This document shows positions 7,665 to 15,514 of a stretch of 41,690 nt of DNA, one piece after another (position 1 is the stretch's first letter; each line of letters starts with the position of its first letter). Below the pieces are notes generated by a model. It worked only from the letters and a program-made list of their open reading frames with translations. It did not search any database and was not told the DNA's origin. This DNA comes from Winogradskyella sp. (GTDB lineage: Bacteria; Bacteroidota; Bacteroidia; Flavobacteriales; Flavobacteriaceae), in assembly GCF_013213975.1 (NCBI RefSeq), contig NZ_JABSST010000017.1:1-41690 (forward strand), written 5' to 3'. The position numbers and the translations under genes were made by a program.

Positions 7665-8672
7665 TTGGACGACGTAAAACTACTTGTTGATGCTATTAGG
7701 AAGGGTCATCCTAAACCTATTTACTTTTTAATGGGTGAAGAGGCCTACTACATTGATAAAATTTCAGATTTTATTGAAAACAATGTTTTAGATGAAGCTG
7801 AAAAAGGATTTAATCAAATGGTATTATACGGAAGAGATATTAGCATTGATGATATCGTGAGTAACGCCAAGCGTTATCCAATGATGGCAGAACGTCAAGT
7901 GGTGATTGTTAAGGAGGCTCAAGATTTAAGTCGTACCATAGAGAAGCTCGCACAGTATGCCGAAAATCCTCAACCTTCAACAGTCTTAGTAATTAATTAC
8001 AAGTATAAAAAACTAGATAAACGTAAAACACTATACAAGACTATAACTAAAGGGGGAGGTGTAGTTTTTGAAAGTAAAAAGTTATATGACAATCAGGTAC
8101 CGGATTGGATTAGACGTGTTCTAAAAGGGCAAGGATATGATATCTCACCGAAGGCAGCACAGATGTTGGTTGAGTTTCTAGGAACCGATTTAAGTAAGGT
8201 GAATAATGAATTGGATAAATTAAAGATTGTTCTTCCAAAAGGCACTCAGATAACTCCAGAACATATCGAGGAGAATATTGGAATCAGTAAGGATTTCAAT
8301 AACTTCGAATTGCGCAAGGCTGTTGGTGAGCGTAATACGTTTAAGGCACATCAGATAGCAAAATACTTTGCTGATAATCCTAAGGATAACCCAATGGTAG
8401 TAACTGTTGCTTTGTTATTTAATTTCTTTTCGCAATTGTTGCATCTTCATGGACTTGCAGATAAGAATCCTCGTAGTGTTGCTTCAGCCTTGAGGGTTAA
8501 TCCATATTTTGTGAACGAGTACCTTGCAGCAGCGCGGAACTATCCAATGAAAAAAGTGAGTGCCGTAATTTCCCTACTACGAGAGTTTGATGTAAAAAGT
8601 AAAGGTGTTGGTTCCAATGCCGTACCACAAGGTGATTTGCTTAAGGAATTATTGGTGAAAATTCTCGGATAA
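7665..8672 (+). CDS. holA: DNA polymerase III subunit delta
   Basis: 335 residues, the clamp-loader delta subunit that opens the sliding clamp. Start is TTG at 7665 (no nearby ATG); the following DDVKLLVDAIRKGHPKPIYFLMGEE aligns with the usual flavobacterial N-terminus, with PIYFLMGEEAYYID as the first strand-helix. Domain I about 1-140, domain II about 140-210 (GQGYDISPKAAQMLVEFLGTDLSKVNNELDKL is the family signature), and the C-terminal collar domain with FNNFELRKAVGERN. Divergent from the HsdR-N gene. Its stop abuts the stop of the converging T9SS-sorted gene with no spacer. Confidence 0.94.
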   Translation: MDDVKLLVDAIRKGHPKPIYFLMGEEAYYIDKISDFIENNVLDEAEKGFNQMVLYGRDISIDDIVSNAKRYPMMAERQVVIVKEAQDLSRTIEKLAQYAENPQPSTVLVINYKYKKLDKRKTLYKTITKGGGVVFESKKLYDNQVPDWIRRVLKGQGYDISPKAAQMLVEFLGTDLSKVNNELDKLKIVLPKGTQITPEHIEENIGISKDFNNFELRKAVGERNTFKAHQIAKYFADNPKDNPMVVTVALLFNFFSQLLHLHGLADKNPRSVASALRVNPYFVNEYLAAARNYPMKKVSAVISLLREFDVKSKGVGSNAVPQGDLLKELLVKILG

Positions 8673-9764
8673 TTAACGATAAATGATTAATCGTTTGGCT
8701 ATCTCCTTTCCTGAATTATGTTGAATTTTTAGAATATAAATGCCTTCCGGTAAATCTGTAACATCAATATACTGTTCTTTTGACCTTCTTAAGAGTTGAC
8801 CTGTTAATGAGTAAATTTCGGTTTTAAGATCGTCTCTGTTTAATTTGAAATGAGTTTGTGCTGGATTTGGATAAAAGCCAAAGTCGATATTTTCTGATTC
8901 AGAAGTTTCAAGTGTCGCCGTGTTAAAACTATATAATCCAGAACTGGAAGATCCGTTTTCTTCAGCTGTAATATAATACTCATTGGTATTTATCGGAAAA
9001 ATAGCTTCAATTTGTGTTGAATAGTCTGTAGGTGGTTCAATACTTGTTTTGGTTACAGTGCCGTTTGAAAATAAGCCTGAATTGAAACCACTTAATTCAA
9101 TTAAAAACGATCCATTGAAACTATATCCTGTCAGTACAATTGTATTAGTCAAAGCATTATATGTTGCGCCAGAAACTAATCCTTGAGCAACTACAGTATC
9201 TATAATTGAAATGTTGTGCGAGCCAACAGTTTTTGGTAGTTCATAAATATTGGTGTTTCCATCCATCCAATTTTTTGAGAACACATATAGGTTATTATTA
9301 TAATGAATGAGCCCTTCTGCATCATAATTAGTTGCCAAAGGATTCGGTGTAAAATCAGTTTGATCGCTGTAATTAAAATTGATAATATCGGCAGTAACAT
9401 TTGTTGATGCAAAATAATCGGCAATTGCAACTCTATAAACCCTAAGATTAGTGCGGTCTCCTTGATAATTTCCAAAGTCACCTATATAGATATAACTGTC
9501 GTCATACGTAAGATCTTCCCAATCTATATTTGTTGCATTTGAAATTGTAACTGTTCGGAGAACATTACCATTTGACGCATCAATATCGTAAAGCTGATTG
9601 CTATTTTCACTGTCATTATGGGTAATAAGTGTATTGTTAAGATATAATAGTCCAGAAGATTCTTTAACAGTAGAAGATAACGCTGTTTCTAAAGTAAACT
9701 GTTGTCCATAAATCAGATGAGTTGGCACCAGTATAATTATAAGGATAAGCGCTAATCTTCGCAT
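8673..9764 (-). CDS. Secreted protein with type IX secretion C-terminal sorting domain
   Basis: 363 residues from ATG 9764; a GTG two codons earlier is possible but less likely. Signal peptide RRLALILIIILVPTHLIYG, cleaved before QQF. Residues 30-280 form a repetitive beta structure that may be a propeller: NATNIDWEDLTYDD, YIYIGDFGNYQGD and NYDAEGLIHYNNNLYVFSKNW recur around the blade cores. The last about 75 residues (FGFYPNPAQTHFKL ... SLTGQLLRRS ... DLPEGIYILKI) are a type A T9SS sorting domain, so the protein should be secreted and surface-attached or released. Enzymatic activity not evident. Confidence 0.9.
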   Translation of the reverse strand: MRRLALILIIILVPTHLIYGQQFTLETALSSTVKESSGLLYLNNTLITHNDSENSNQLYDIDASNGNVLRTVTISNATNIDWEDLTYDDSYIYIGDFGNYQGDRTNLRVYRVAIADYFASTNVTADIINFNYSDQTDFTPNPLATNYDAEGLIHYNNNLYVFSKNWMDGNTNIYELPKTVGSHNISIIDTVVAQGLVSGATYNALTNTIVLTGYSFNGSFLIELSGFNSGLFSNGTVTKTSIEPPTDYSTQIEAIFPINTNEYYITAEENGSSSSGLYSFNTATLETSESENIDFGFYPNPAQTHFKLNRDDLKTEIYSLTGQLLRRSKEQYIDVTDLPEGIYILKIQHNSGKEIAKRLIIYR

Positions 9765-9868
9765 AGTCACATTTAATGGCTATAAATGTAACTATTAAAT
9801 GGTTTTAGAGTACAAAAACTATATGATCCACTTTTATTTTAGCTAAAGTGTTATTTGAATTCAAAATT

Positions 9869-10374
9869 TCACTGGTAATGAAGAAGTTCATCCTTACTGT
9901 CAAGTAGGAAGTCAACATTAACTAAATTAGATTGCAACTATTATAATAGTTTTCATGAACTCAAAATTGTATTCTAAGGTTGAGATGCATAATTCTTTAA
10001 GTCCATAATCAGCCATACTTAAATGCATCAGAGCCTTACTAGCTTCAAAAGCTCATCCAAAACTTTCAAATTCTTATTAAAACACAAAGCCGATATCTGG
10101 ATTAGATTTAGCATCTCTGTGATAGAGTCTGCAAGCACCTAATTTTGTACCATCTTCTTTAAGAATAAGGACCTTATTCATAAAATTAAGATTATCTAGT
10201 TGTGAATATACTTTTTTTAGCGATGTTGTGTGAGGCTTGATTTAAAGTATTGATTTGCCTTTCTCCAATATATTAGAACCAGTTGGATGTGTTCATCAGT
10301 TGTAAAATAAAGGTGGCATCACTTAAAGGTACTAATCTTAATAGAAGTCTATTAGTTTCAATGTGTTTGATATC
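9869..10374 (-). pseudogene. Decayed GNAT (RimJ/RimL-type) N-acetyltransferase
   Basis: Six-frame reading of this 690-bp gap recovers, in order on the minus strand, pieces of one GNAT protein of normal length (about 168 codons): IETNRLLLRLVPLSDATFIL, then a stop at 10273-10275 after NTSNWF; YIGERQINTLNQASHNIAK; a frameshift in an A7 run (T7 at 10212-10218); KVYSQLDNLNFMNKVLILKE, DGTKLGACRLYHRD and DIGFVF, ended by two stops at 10074-10079; then FESFG, a stop at 10053-10055, AFEASKALMHLSMADYGLKE, LCISTLEYNFEFMK; a second frameshift near 9950; and FLLDSKDELLHYQ to a stop at 9869. The start codon is also damaged. At least four internal stops and two frameshifts exclude sequencing error as the sole cause. 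The acetyl-CoA loop (normally LPE-WGKGYA) is the most damaged part. Confidence 0.85.
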
Positions 10375-10461
10375 CCATTATAATTAAAAAAGTGAAGACT
10401 CTACTGTTGTGTGGGAATATCTTATTTTTACAATTAGAATTTCAAGATACAGAATAATTAG

Positions 10462-12009
10462 ATGAAAGTATTTTCTAAAGAACAAATATACGAGGGCGAT
10501 AAGCTTACTATGGAACTTCAAAACTTAGGTCCAACAGATCTTATGGAACGCGCCGGCAACCAAATATTTAATTGGATACATATGAGAATGCAAGGTGCTC
10601 AAGTTCCTATTCATGTATTTTGTGGTATTGGTAACAATGGTGGTGATGGACTAGTATTAGCACGTCACTTAATTACACATGGTTATAATGTGATTACCTA
10701 CATTGTTAATTGTAGCGATAAACGGTCTAAAGGATTTCTTTCCAATTATGAACGTATCAAAGATGTTACTAAGGATTGGCCACTCATGTTAAGCTGTGAA
10801 ACGGATTATTCTGATATTGTAATAGAGGAGCGTGATATTATTGTAGATGCCGTATTTGGAATAGGTGCAAACCGTCCACCAAATGATTGGGTTCAAGGCC
10901 TTTTTCAAATGTGGAGAGCTTCGAAAGCTTTTACGCTTTCTATTGATATTCCTTCAGGCTTATATACAGATAAAGCTGTAGAAGATGAAAATGCTGTTGT
11001 CCATGCCAATTATACTTTAAGTTTTCAATCTCCAAAACTCGTTTTCTTTTTGCCGGAAACTGCAAAGTATTCCGTTCAATGGGAGGTTCTCGATATTGGT
11101 ATAGATAGCGGTTATTTAATGCAAACAGAAACAGCCGTAGAATTGATTTCGAAGTTTGAAGTCCTACCTATGTATAAACCACGTGATAGATTTGTTCATA
11201 AAGGTAATTTTGGGCACGTGCTCATGATAGGAGGTAGTTATGGTAAAATCGGTGCTGTTAATTTAGCGAGTAGAGCGGCTTTAACGTCTGGTGCTGGATT
11301 AGTTACGGCTTTTGTTCCAGAATGCGGCTACCATAGTTTACAAGCTGCATTACCAGAGATTATGGTTTTAACTGATGGCGAAAAAACAATTAACAGTATT
11401 GATTTTGATATTAGTCCTAATGCCATTGGAATAGGAGTAGGGTTAGGGACTTCTGAAAATACAGCTAAGGCTTTTGAAAAATTCTTAAAGCAAAATAAAT
11501 TGCCTTTAGTTATTGATGCTGACGCTTTAAACTTAATATCAAGTAAAAAGAGCCTTTTAAAACTAATCCCAGAACAATCTATTCTAACTCCACATCCAAA
11601 AGAACTTGAGCGGTTAATTGGTTCTTGGACTGATGATTTTGACAAATTAGATAAAGTCAAAGCGTTTTCTAAAACCCATAAGCTCATTGTATTAATAAAA
11701 GGTGCAAATTCTATAACTGTAGCTGGTGATAAGCTTTATATTAATACAACAGGCAATCCAGGATTAGCAACAGCAGGTAGTGGAGATGTATTAACAGGAA
11801 TAATAACAGGACTGATTGCCCAAAGTTATGAACCCCTTACCGCAACAATGTTTGGAGTGTATTTGCATGTCAAATCGGCGGATATTTCTCTTGAGGATTT
11901 TGGTTACCAGAGTTTAATAGCAAGTCATATAATCGAAACACTTGGAGAAGCTTATATAGATTTGTTTAAGCAACCAGAACAAGAACAGCAACAAGACCAA
12001 GACCAATAA
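10462..12009 (+). CDS. nnr: Bifunctional NAD(P)HX epimerase / ADP-dependent NAD(P)HX dehydratase
   Basis: 515 residues. It repairs hydrated NADH and NADPH. N-terminal YjeF_N epimerase domain (about 1-215): FCGIGNNGGDGLVLARHL, DAVFGIGANRP and LSIDIPSGLYTD. C-terminal ribokinase-like dehydratase domain (about 225-500): GNFGHVLMIGGSYGKIGA, VIDADALNLIS, LTPHPKEL and the nucleotide-binding GNPGLATAGSGDVLTG. Both halves look intact. An unusual Gln/Asp/Glu-only tail (EQPEQEQQQDQDQ) follows the last helix and is outside the enzyme fold. Monocistronic, ending at a strong hairpin. Confidence 0.95.
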   Translation: MKVFSKEQIYEGDKLTMELQNLGPTDLMERAGNQIFNWIHMRMQGAQVPIHVFCGIGNNGGDGLVLARHLITHGYNVITYIVNCSDKRSKGFLSNYERIKDVTKDWPLMLSCETDYSDIVIEERDIIVDAVFGIGANRPPNDWVQGLFQMWRASKAFTLSIDIPSGLYTDKAVEDENAVVHANYTLSFQSPKLVFFLPETAKYSVQWEVLDIGIDSGYLMQTETAVELISKFEVLPMYKPRDRFVHKGNFGHVLMIGGSYGKIGAVNLASRAALTSGAGLVTAFVPECGYHSLQAALPEIMVLTDGEKTINSIDFDISPNAIGIGVGLGTSENTAKAFEKFLKQNKLPLVIDADALNLISSKKSLLKLIPEQSILTPHPKELERLIGSWTDDFDKLDKVKAFSKTHKLIVLIKGANSITVAGDKLYINTTGNPGLATAGSGDVLTGIITGLIAQSYEPLTATMFGVYLHVKSADISLEDFGYQSLIASHIIETLGEAYIDLFKQPEQEQQQDQDQ

Positions 12010-12040
12010 AAAAAGCCTTCTCATTGAAGGCTTTTTTTTT
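12010..12040. terminator. Bidirectional terminator between nnr and the TlpA-like gene
   Basis: Stem GCCTTC (12015-12020) and GAAGGC (12026-12031), loop TCATT, flanked by an A run on the left and nine T on the right. It can end both converging genes. Confidence 0.88.
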
Positions 12041-12043
12041 AAT

Positions 12044-13396
12044 TTATAATTTTAATTCCTTAAACATTTCAACCAACCTAGGGTCGGATGGACGTGGTGC
12101 ATCTGCACTTACAATATTACCATCAGGATCTATTAAAATAAATCTAGGAATACCTTCAATAGCATAGTCCTGAACAAATTTAGATTGCCAAGCATTATCA
12201 GCCATTAATTGTGTACCACCCAGTTGTTTGTTTTTAACCATTTCAACCCATGTATTATGATCCTTTGCTCTGTCAATTGATGTACTAACAAACGCAATAT
12301 TTTTTCCGTGAAAGTCCTTTTCTACTTGTTTTAATGAAGGTATTTCACTTATACATGGTCCACACCAAGTTGCCCAAACATCTACATATACATACTTACC
12401 TTTTAAGTCTTCCAAAGACGTTGTACCTCCCTTATGATTCTCGTAATCTGTAAACTGTGGAGACGGTTTACCTTTTACGAGTTTCTTCATTTTATTATAC
12501 TTAATAGTTAAGTTTTCTTTGTATTTTTCGTCGGACGACAGCGCCATTAGACCATTATAATAGTCTTCATTGTGTTCGTTATTAGGTGAGATTTGAAAAT
12601 TCAACATATCCGCTAAATCTTGTTTTAATTTAGGAAAAGCTTCTGCATTAATCATTTTGAAAATATCTGCTGGATTGTCTGTATTTCTAATTTTTTCCGA
12701 ATAATGAGATTGAACAAGTCTTTGATAATATTGTGAATTATTGTAGTCTGATTCATTAGTATAGTCTATATCTTCTAGACGTTTTAAAAATTCTTCACTC
12801 GGTTTAAACTCACTATTTTTAGTGTAGTAACGATGCGCAGGCTGATAATTTTGAAGATTAACTAAATATTCATAGTTAATATTTTTGAGCTCATTGGTTC
12901 TAAAGGTCTCGCCAACATTTTCTACACTTTTAAGTAATTCTAATTTTGAGCTTTTTACTTCTTCCATAGTCGCCATAAATTCCATTTCATTCATGGCATA
13001 AACTTTTTCAAAGTCAAAATTAGAATTTTCGTCAAACAAAACTTTTTTAGATAGATAGGTGTTGTTTTCGGAACCTATTCCAGAGAATGATATGGTCTCA
13101 TCGAACTCTTTAGTATCTAAAGTTACAATAATGTTATCTCCTTGTTCTAGATAGAGCGAAGCCATTTCACGGCCGTGATCTAAATTATAATATCCATTTT
13201 CAATTTTTAAGGTGTCACTGAATTTACCATCTTGGTCTAAAGTCATTTCTGTAATTTTCTCTCTACCTTGAAAAAGTGAAACCGTTTTATCAGTCGGATT
13301 TTCAATTTGTCCAGAAACAATAGCATAGTCAATTTTAGGTTCTTCTTGGCAGGAAAAAAGGGCTAACACTAATCCTAAAAGCAATAATTTTTTCAT
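12044..13396 (-). CDS. TlpA-family thiol:disulfide oxidoreductase lipoprotein
   Basis: 450 residues, starting at the ATG 13396 that opens a lipoprotein signal (KKLLLLGLVLALFSC, Cys16); a longer frame from 13483 would bury this signal and is rejected. Residues about 22-120 form a beta-rich DUF4369-type domain (VSGQIENPTDKTVSLFQGRE). A helical linker follows, and residues about 310-450 are a thioredoxin fold with the redox motif WCGPC (Cys345, Cys348) in DVWATWCGPCISEIPSL, and a cis-Pro in IEGIPRFILIDPDG. Periplasm-facing redox protein, common in Bacteroidota; partner not known. Confidence 0.92.
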   Translation of the reverse strand: MKKLLLLGLVLALFSCQEEPKIDYAIVSGQIENPTDKTVSLFQGREKITEMTLDQDGKFSDTLKIENGYYNLDHGREMASLYLEQGDNIIVTLDTKEFDETISFSGIGSENNTYLSKKVLFDENSNFDFEKVYAMNEMEFMATMEEVKSSKLELLKSVENVGETFRTNELKNINYEYLVNLQNYQPAHRYYTKNSEFKPSEEFLKRLEDIDYTNESDYNNSQYYQRLVQSHYSEKIRNTDNPADIFKMINAEAFPKLKQDLADMLNFQISPNNEHNEDYYNGLMALSSDEKYKENLTIKYNKMKKLVKGKPSPQFTDYENHKGGTTSLEDLKGKYVYVDVWATWCGPCISEIPSLKQVEKDFHGKNIAFVSTSIDRAKDHNTWVEMVKNKQLGGTQLMADNAWQSKFVQDYAIEGIPRFILIDPDGNIVSADAPRPSDPRLVEMFKELKL

Positions 13397-13471
13397 AAAT
13401 AAGATGTTGTTTCGTATAAAATTAAACATTATCTGCTGATAACCAAGTCTGGTTGATTTATTAACAATTTG

Positions 13472-13501
13472 TTGCGAAACCAAAAAATATTCTCACTTTT
13501 G
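13472..13501 (+). promoter_or_regulatory. Candidate promoter for hutH
   Basis: TTG (13472-13474), a 19-nt spacer, then CACTTTTG (13494-13501), one mismatch from TAnnTTTG. Predicted start about 17 nt before the ATG at 13522. Confidence 0.45.
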
Positions 13502-13521
13502 AATAACATAAATCTTTCAAT

Positions 13522-15057
13522 ATGGATAACTACCATATCATTTCTTCAGAAAAGCTAGATATAGTTACGATTTACAATATTTTCAATGAGGACAAAAAAC
13601 TTAAATTGTCTGATGCTTCTGTTGAAAGAATTAAGGCAAGTAAGGCGTATTTAAATAAAAAGTTAGCCTCTAATAAAAAACCTATTTATGGTATTAATAC
13701 AGGATTTGGATCGCTTTATAATGTCAAAATATCAAATAATGACTTAACCAAACTTCAAGAAAATTTGGTAATGTCGCATGCGTGTGGCACTGGACAGCGC
13801 GTTCCAGAGTCTGTAGTAAAAGTAATGTTATTACTTAAAATTCAATCACTGAGTTATGGTCATAGTGGTGTGCAATTACAGACCATTGAACGCCTGATTG
13901 AATTTTTTAATCATGATATTTTTCCATTTGTTTTCACTCAAGGTTCTCTAGGTGCTTCAGGAGATTTAGCTCCATTGGCACATTTAGCTTTGCCCTTATT
14001 AGGGAAAGGAAATGTAGTACATAATGGCGATAATTATGACGCTTCCGAATTATTGGACAAATTTGGATGGGAACCTATTGCTCTTGAAGCTAAAGAAGGC
14101 CTTGCACTGCTTAATGGTACACAATTCATGAGTGCCTATGGTGTGTATCTTTTATTGATGTCTCACAAGACGTTATATTTAGCTGATATCATCGCTGCAA
14201 TTTCATTGGATGCATTTGATGGTAGATTAGATCCATTCCATGATTTGGTACATGATGTAAGACCACACCCTGGACAACGCAAAGTTGCTAAGCGATTTAA
14301 TGAACTTCTTGATGGGAGCCAATTGATTGAAAGAGAGAAAGCACATGTTCAAGATCCATATTCATTCCGTTGTATTCCTCAAGTACATGGTGCCACTAAG
14401 GACACTTTAGATTTTGTAGAGAAGGTTATCTTAACTGAAATTAATTCAGTTACGGATAATCCAAATATTTTTTCTGATGAGGATTTAATCATTTCAGGTG
14501 GTAATTTCCATGGTCAACCATTGGCTTTGGCTTTAGATTATCTTAAAATAGCAATGGCAGAAATCGGAAATATTTCTGAGCGTCGCATATTTCAATTAGT
14601 GTCTGGTTTAAGAGGATTGCCTGCATTCTTAGTTGATAATCCTGGACTTAATTCTGGTTTTATGATACCACAATACACTGCGGCTAGTATTGTCAGTGCA
14701 AATAAGCAATTGGCCTCACCAGCAAGTGTAGATAGTATCGTGTCAAGTAATGGCCAAGAAGATCATGTGAGTATGGGTGCAAATGCTGCAACACAAGCCT
14801 ATAACTTAATCAGAAATATAGAACGCGTTATAGCAATTGAGCTAATGAATGCATCACAAGCTATCGAATTTCGAAGACCTCTAAAGACGTCGCCACTTTT
14901 AGAATCTTTTTTAGAGCATTATAGGAAGGTAGTACCTTATATTAAGGAGGACCAAGTATTGCATTTTGATATTGAAAATTCAATACAATTTTTAAAGGAT
15001 GTCGAAATTGAAGTTGAAGAGTTGTTTATAAATAATTACGGAGTAGCTAAACATTAA
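13522..15057 (+). CDS. hutH: Histidine ammonia-lyase
   Basis: 511 residues. It deaminates L-histidine to urocanate, the first step of histidine breakdown. The MIO cofactor forms from Ala145-Ser146-Gly147 in GSLGASGDLAPLAH. Other signatures: YGINTGFG near 55, SVTDNPNIF, GGNFHGQPLAL and the Q-E-D-H-V-S-M-G segment. The selectivity loop reads VMSHACGTG, with Ser-His as in histidine lyases, unlike the His-His/His-Leu of tyrosine lyases I know, which favours HAL over TAL. Its stop overlaps the stop of the converging STAS-like gene by 3 bp. hutU, hutI and hutG are not in the window. Confidence 0.9.
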   Translation: MDNYHIISSEKLDIVTIYNIFNEDKKLKLSDASVERIKASKAYLNKKLASNKKPIYGINTGFGSLYNVKISNNDLTKLQENLVMSHACGTGQRVPESVVKVMLLLKIQSLSYGHSGVQLQTIERLIEFFNHDIFPFVFTQGSLGASGDLAPLAHLALPLLGKGNVVHNGDNYDASELLDKFGWEPIALEAKEGLALLNGTQFMSAYGVYLLLMSHKTLYLADIIAAISLDAFDGRLDPFHDLVHDVRPHPGQRKVAKRFNELLDGSQLIEREKAHVQDPYSFRCIPQVHGATKDTLDFVEKVILTEINSVTDNPNIFSDEDLIISGGNFHGQPLALALDYLKIAMAEIGNISERRIFQLVSGLRGLPAFLVDNPGLNSGFMIPQYTAASIVSANKQLASPASVDSIVSSNGQEDHVSMGANAATQAYNLIRNIERVIAIELMNASQAIEFRRPLKTSPLLESFLEHYRKVVPYIKEDQVLHFDIENSIQFLKDVEIEVEELFINNYGVAKH

Positions 15058-15434
15058 GCTTTATCAAGATTTTTTATTAAATCGTCAGCCCATTCAAAGG
15101 CCTTATTTAAGTCTGTAAATATTTCAAAAGGTTTGTTGTAAAATCGTTGCTCTATTTGAGCATTAATTTTAGATTTATAATTATTTGAAACAACAGCGAA
15201 TCCTTTCAGGTTTTTAATTTTTGATGTTTCGTAATAAATTTTGGGGTCTACTGAATATGAATTTAAACGATGTGTAATATATATAAAAGGTTTGTCCGAA
15301 TAATAGGTCTCAGCAACGTCTACTAATACAGCATTATATTCTGGTGTAAGATTAACTCCTTCTTTCATTACATTAACCACATAATTATCGTAAATGGTCA
15401 TATCACAAAAGTCGAAGACAAGTTTTTCTTTCAT
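15054..15434 (-). CDS. STAS/SpoIIAA-like small protein
   Basis: 126 residues from the ATG at 15434; an earlier in-frame ATG at 15479 lies within the clpC terminator hairpin and is rejected. No signal peptide. Alternating strands and helices (KLVFDFCDMTIYDNYVVNVM, FIYITHRLNSYSVDP, KGFAVVSNN, PFEIFTDLNKAFEWADDLI) resemble SpoIIAA/STAS-like proteins, whose closing 'F-D-L-AFEWA' helix is typical. Probably cytosolic; role unknown. Its gene overlaps the end of hutH and follows clpC, but a terminator separates it from clpC. Confidence 0.7.
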   Translation of the reverse strand: MKEKLVFDFCDMTIYDNYVVNVMKEGVNLTPEYNAVLVDVAETYYSDKPFIYITHRLNSYSVDPKIYYETSKIKNLKGFAVVSNNYKSKINAQIEQRFYNKPFEIFTDLNKAFEWADDLIKNLDKA

Positions 15435-15461
15435 GAAAATTGGTTTTTGTTTCTTTAATAT

Positions 15462-15494
15462 AAAAAAAAACTCCTTCAAATTGAAGGAGTTTTA
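15462..15494 (-). terminator. Terminator of clpC
   Basis: Stem CTCCTTC (15471-15477) / GAAGGAG (15483-15489), five-base loop, extended by A/T pairs, with a run of T on the minus strand (A9 at 15462-15470). It lies 20 bp after the clpC stop. Confidence 0.8.
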
Positions 15495-15514
15495 ATAATA
15501 ATCGTTGAGTATAC

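Noticed and set aside
11328-11687. 119-residue minus-strand frame
   Set aside because: It is antisense to the dehydratase domain of nnr, whose motifs are intact on the plus strand.
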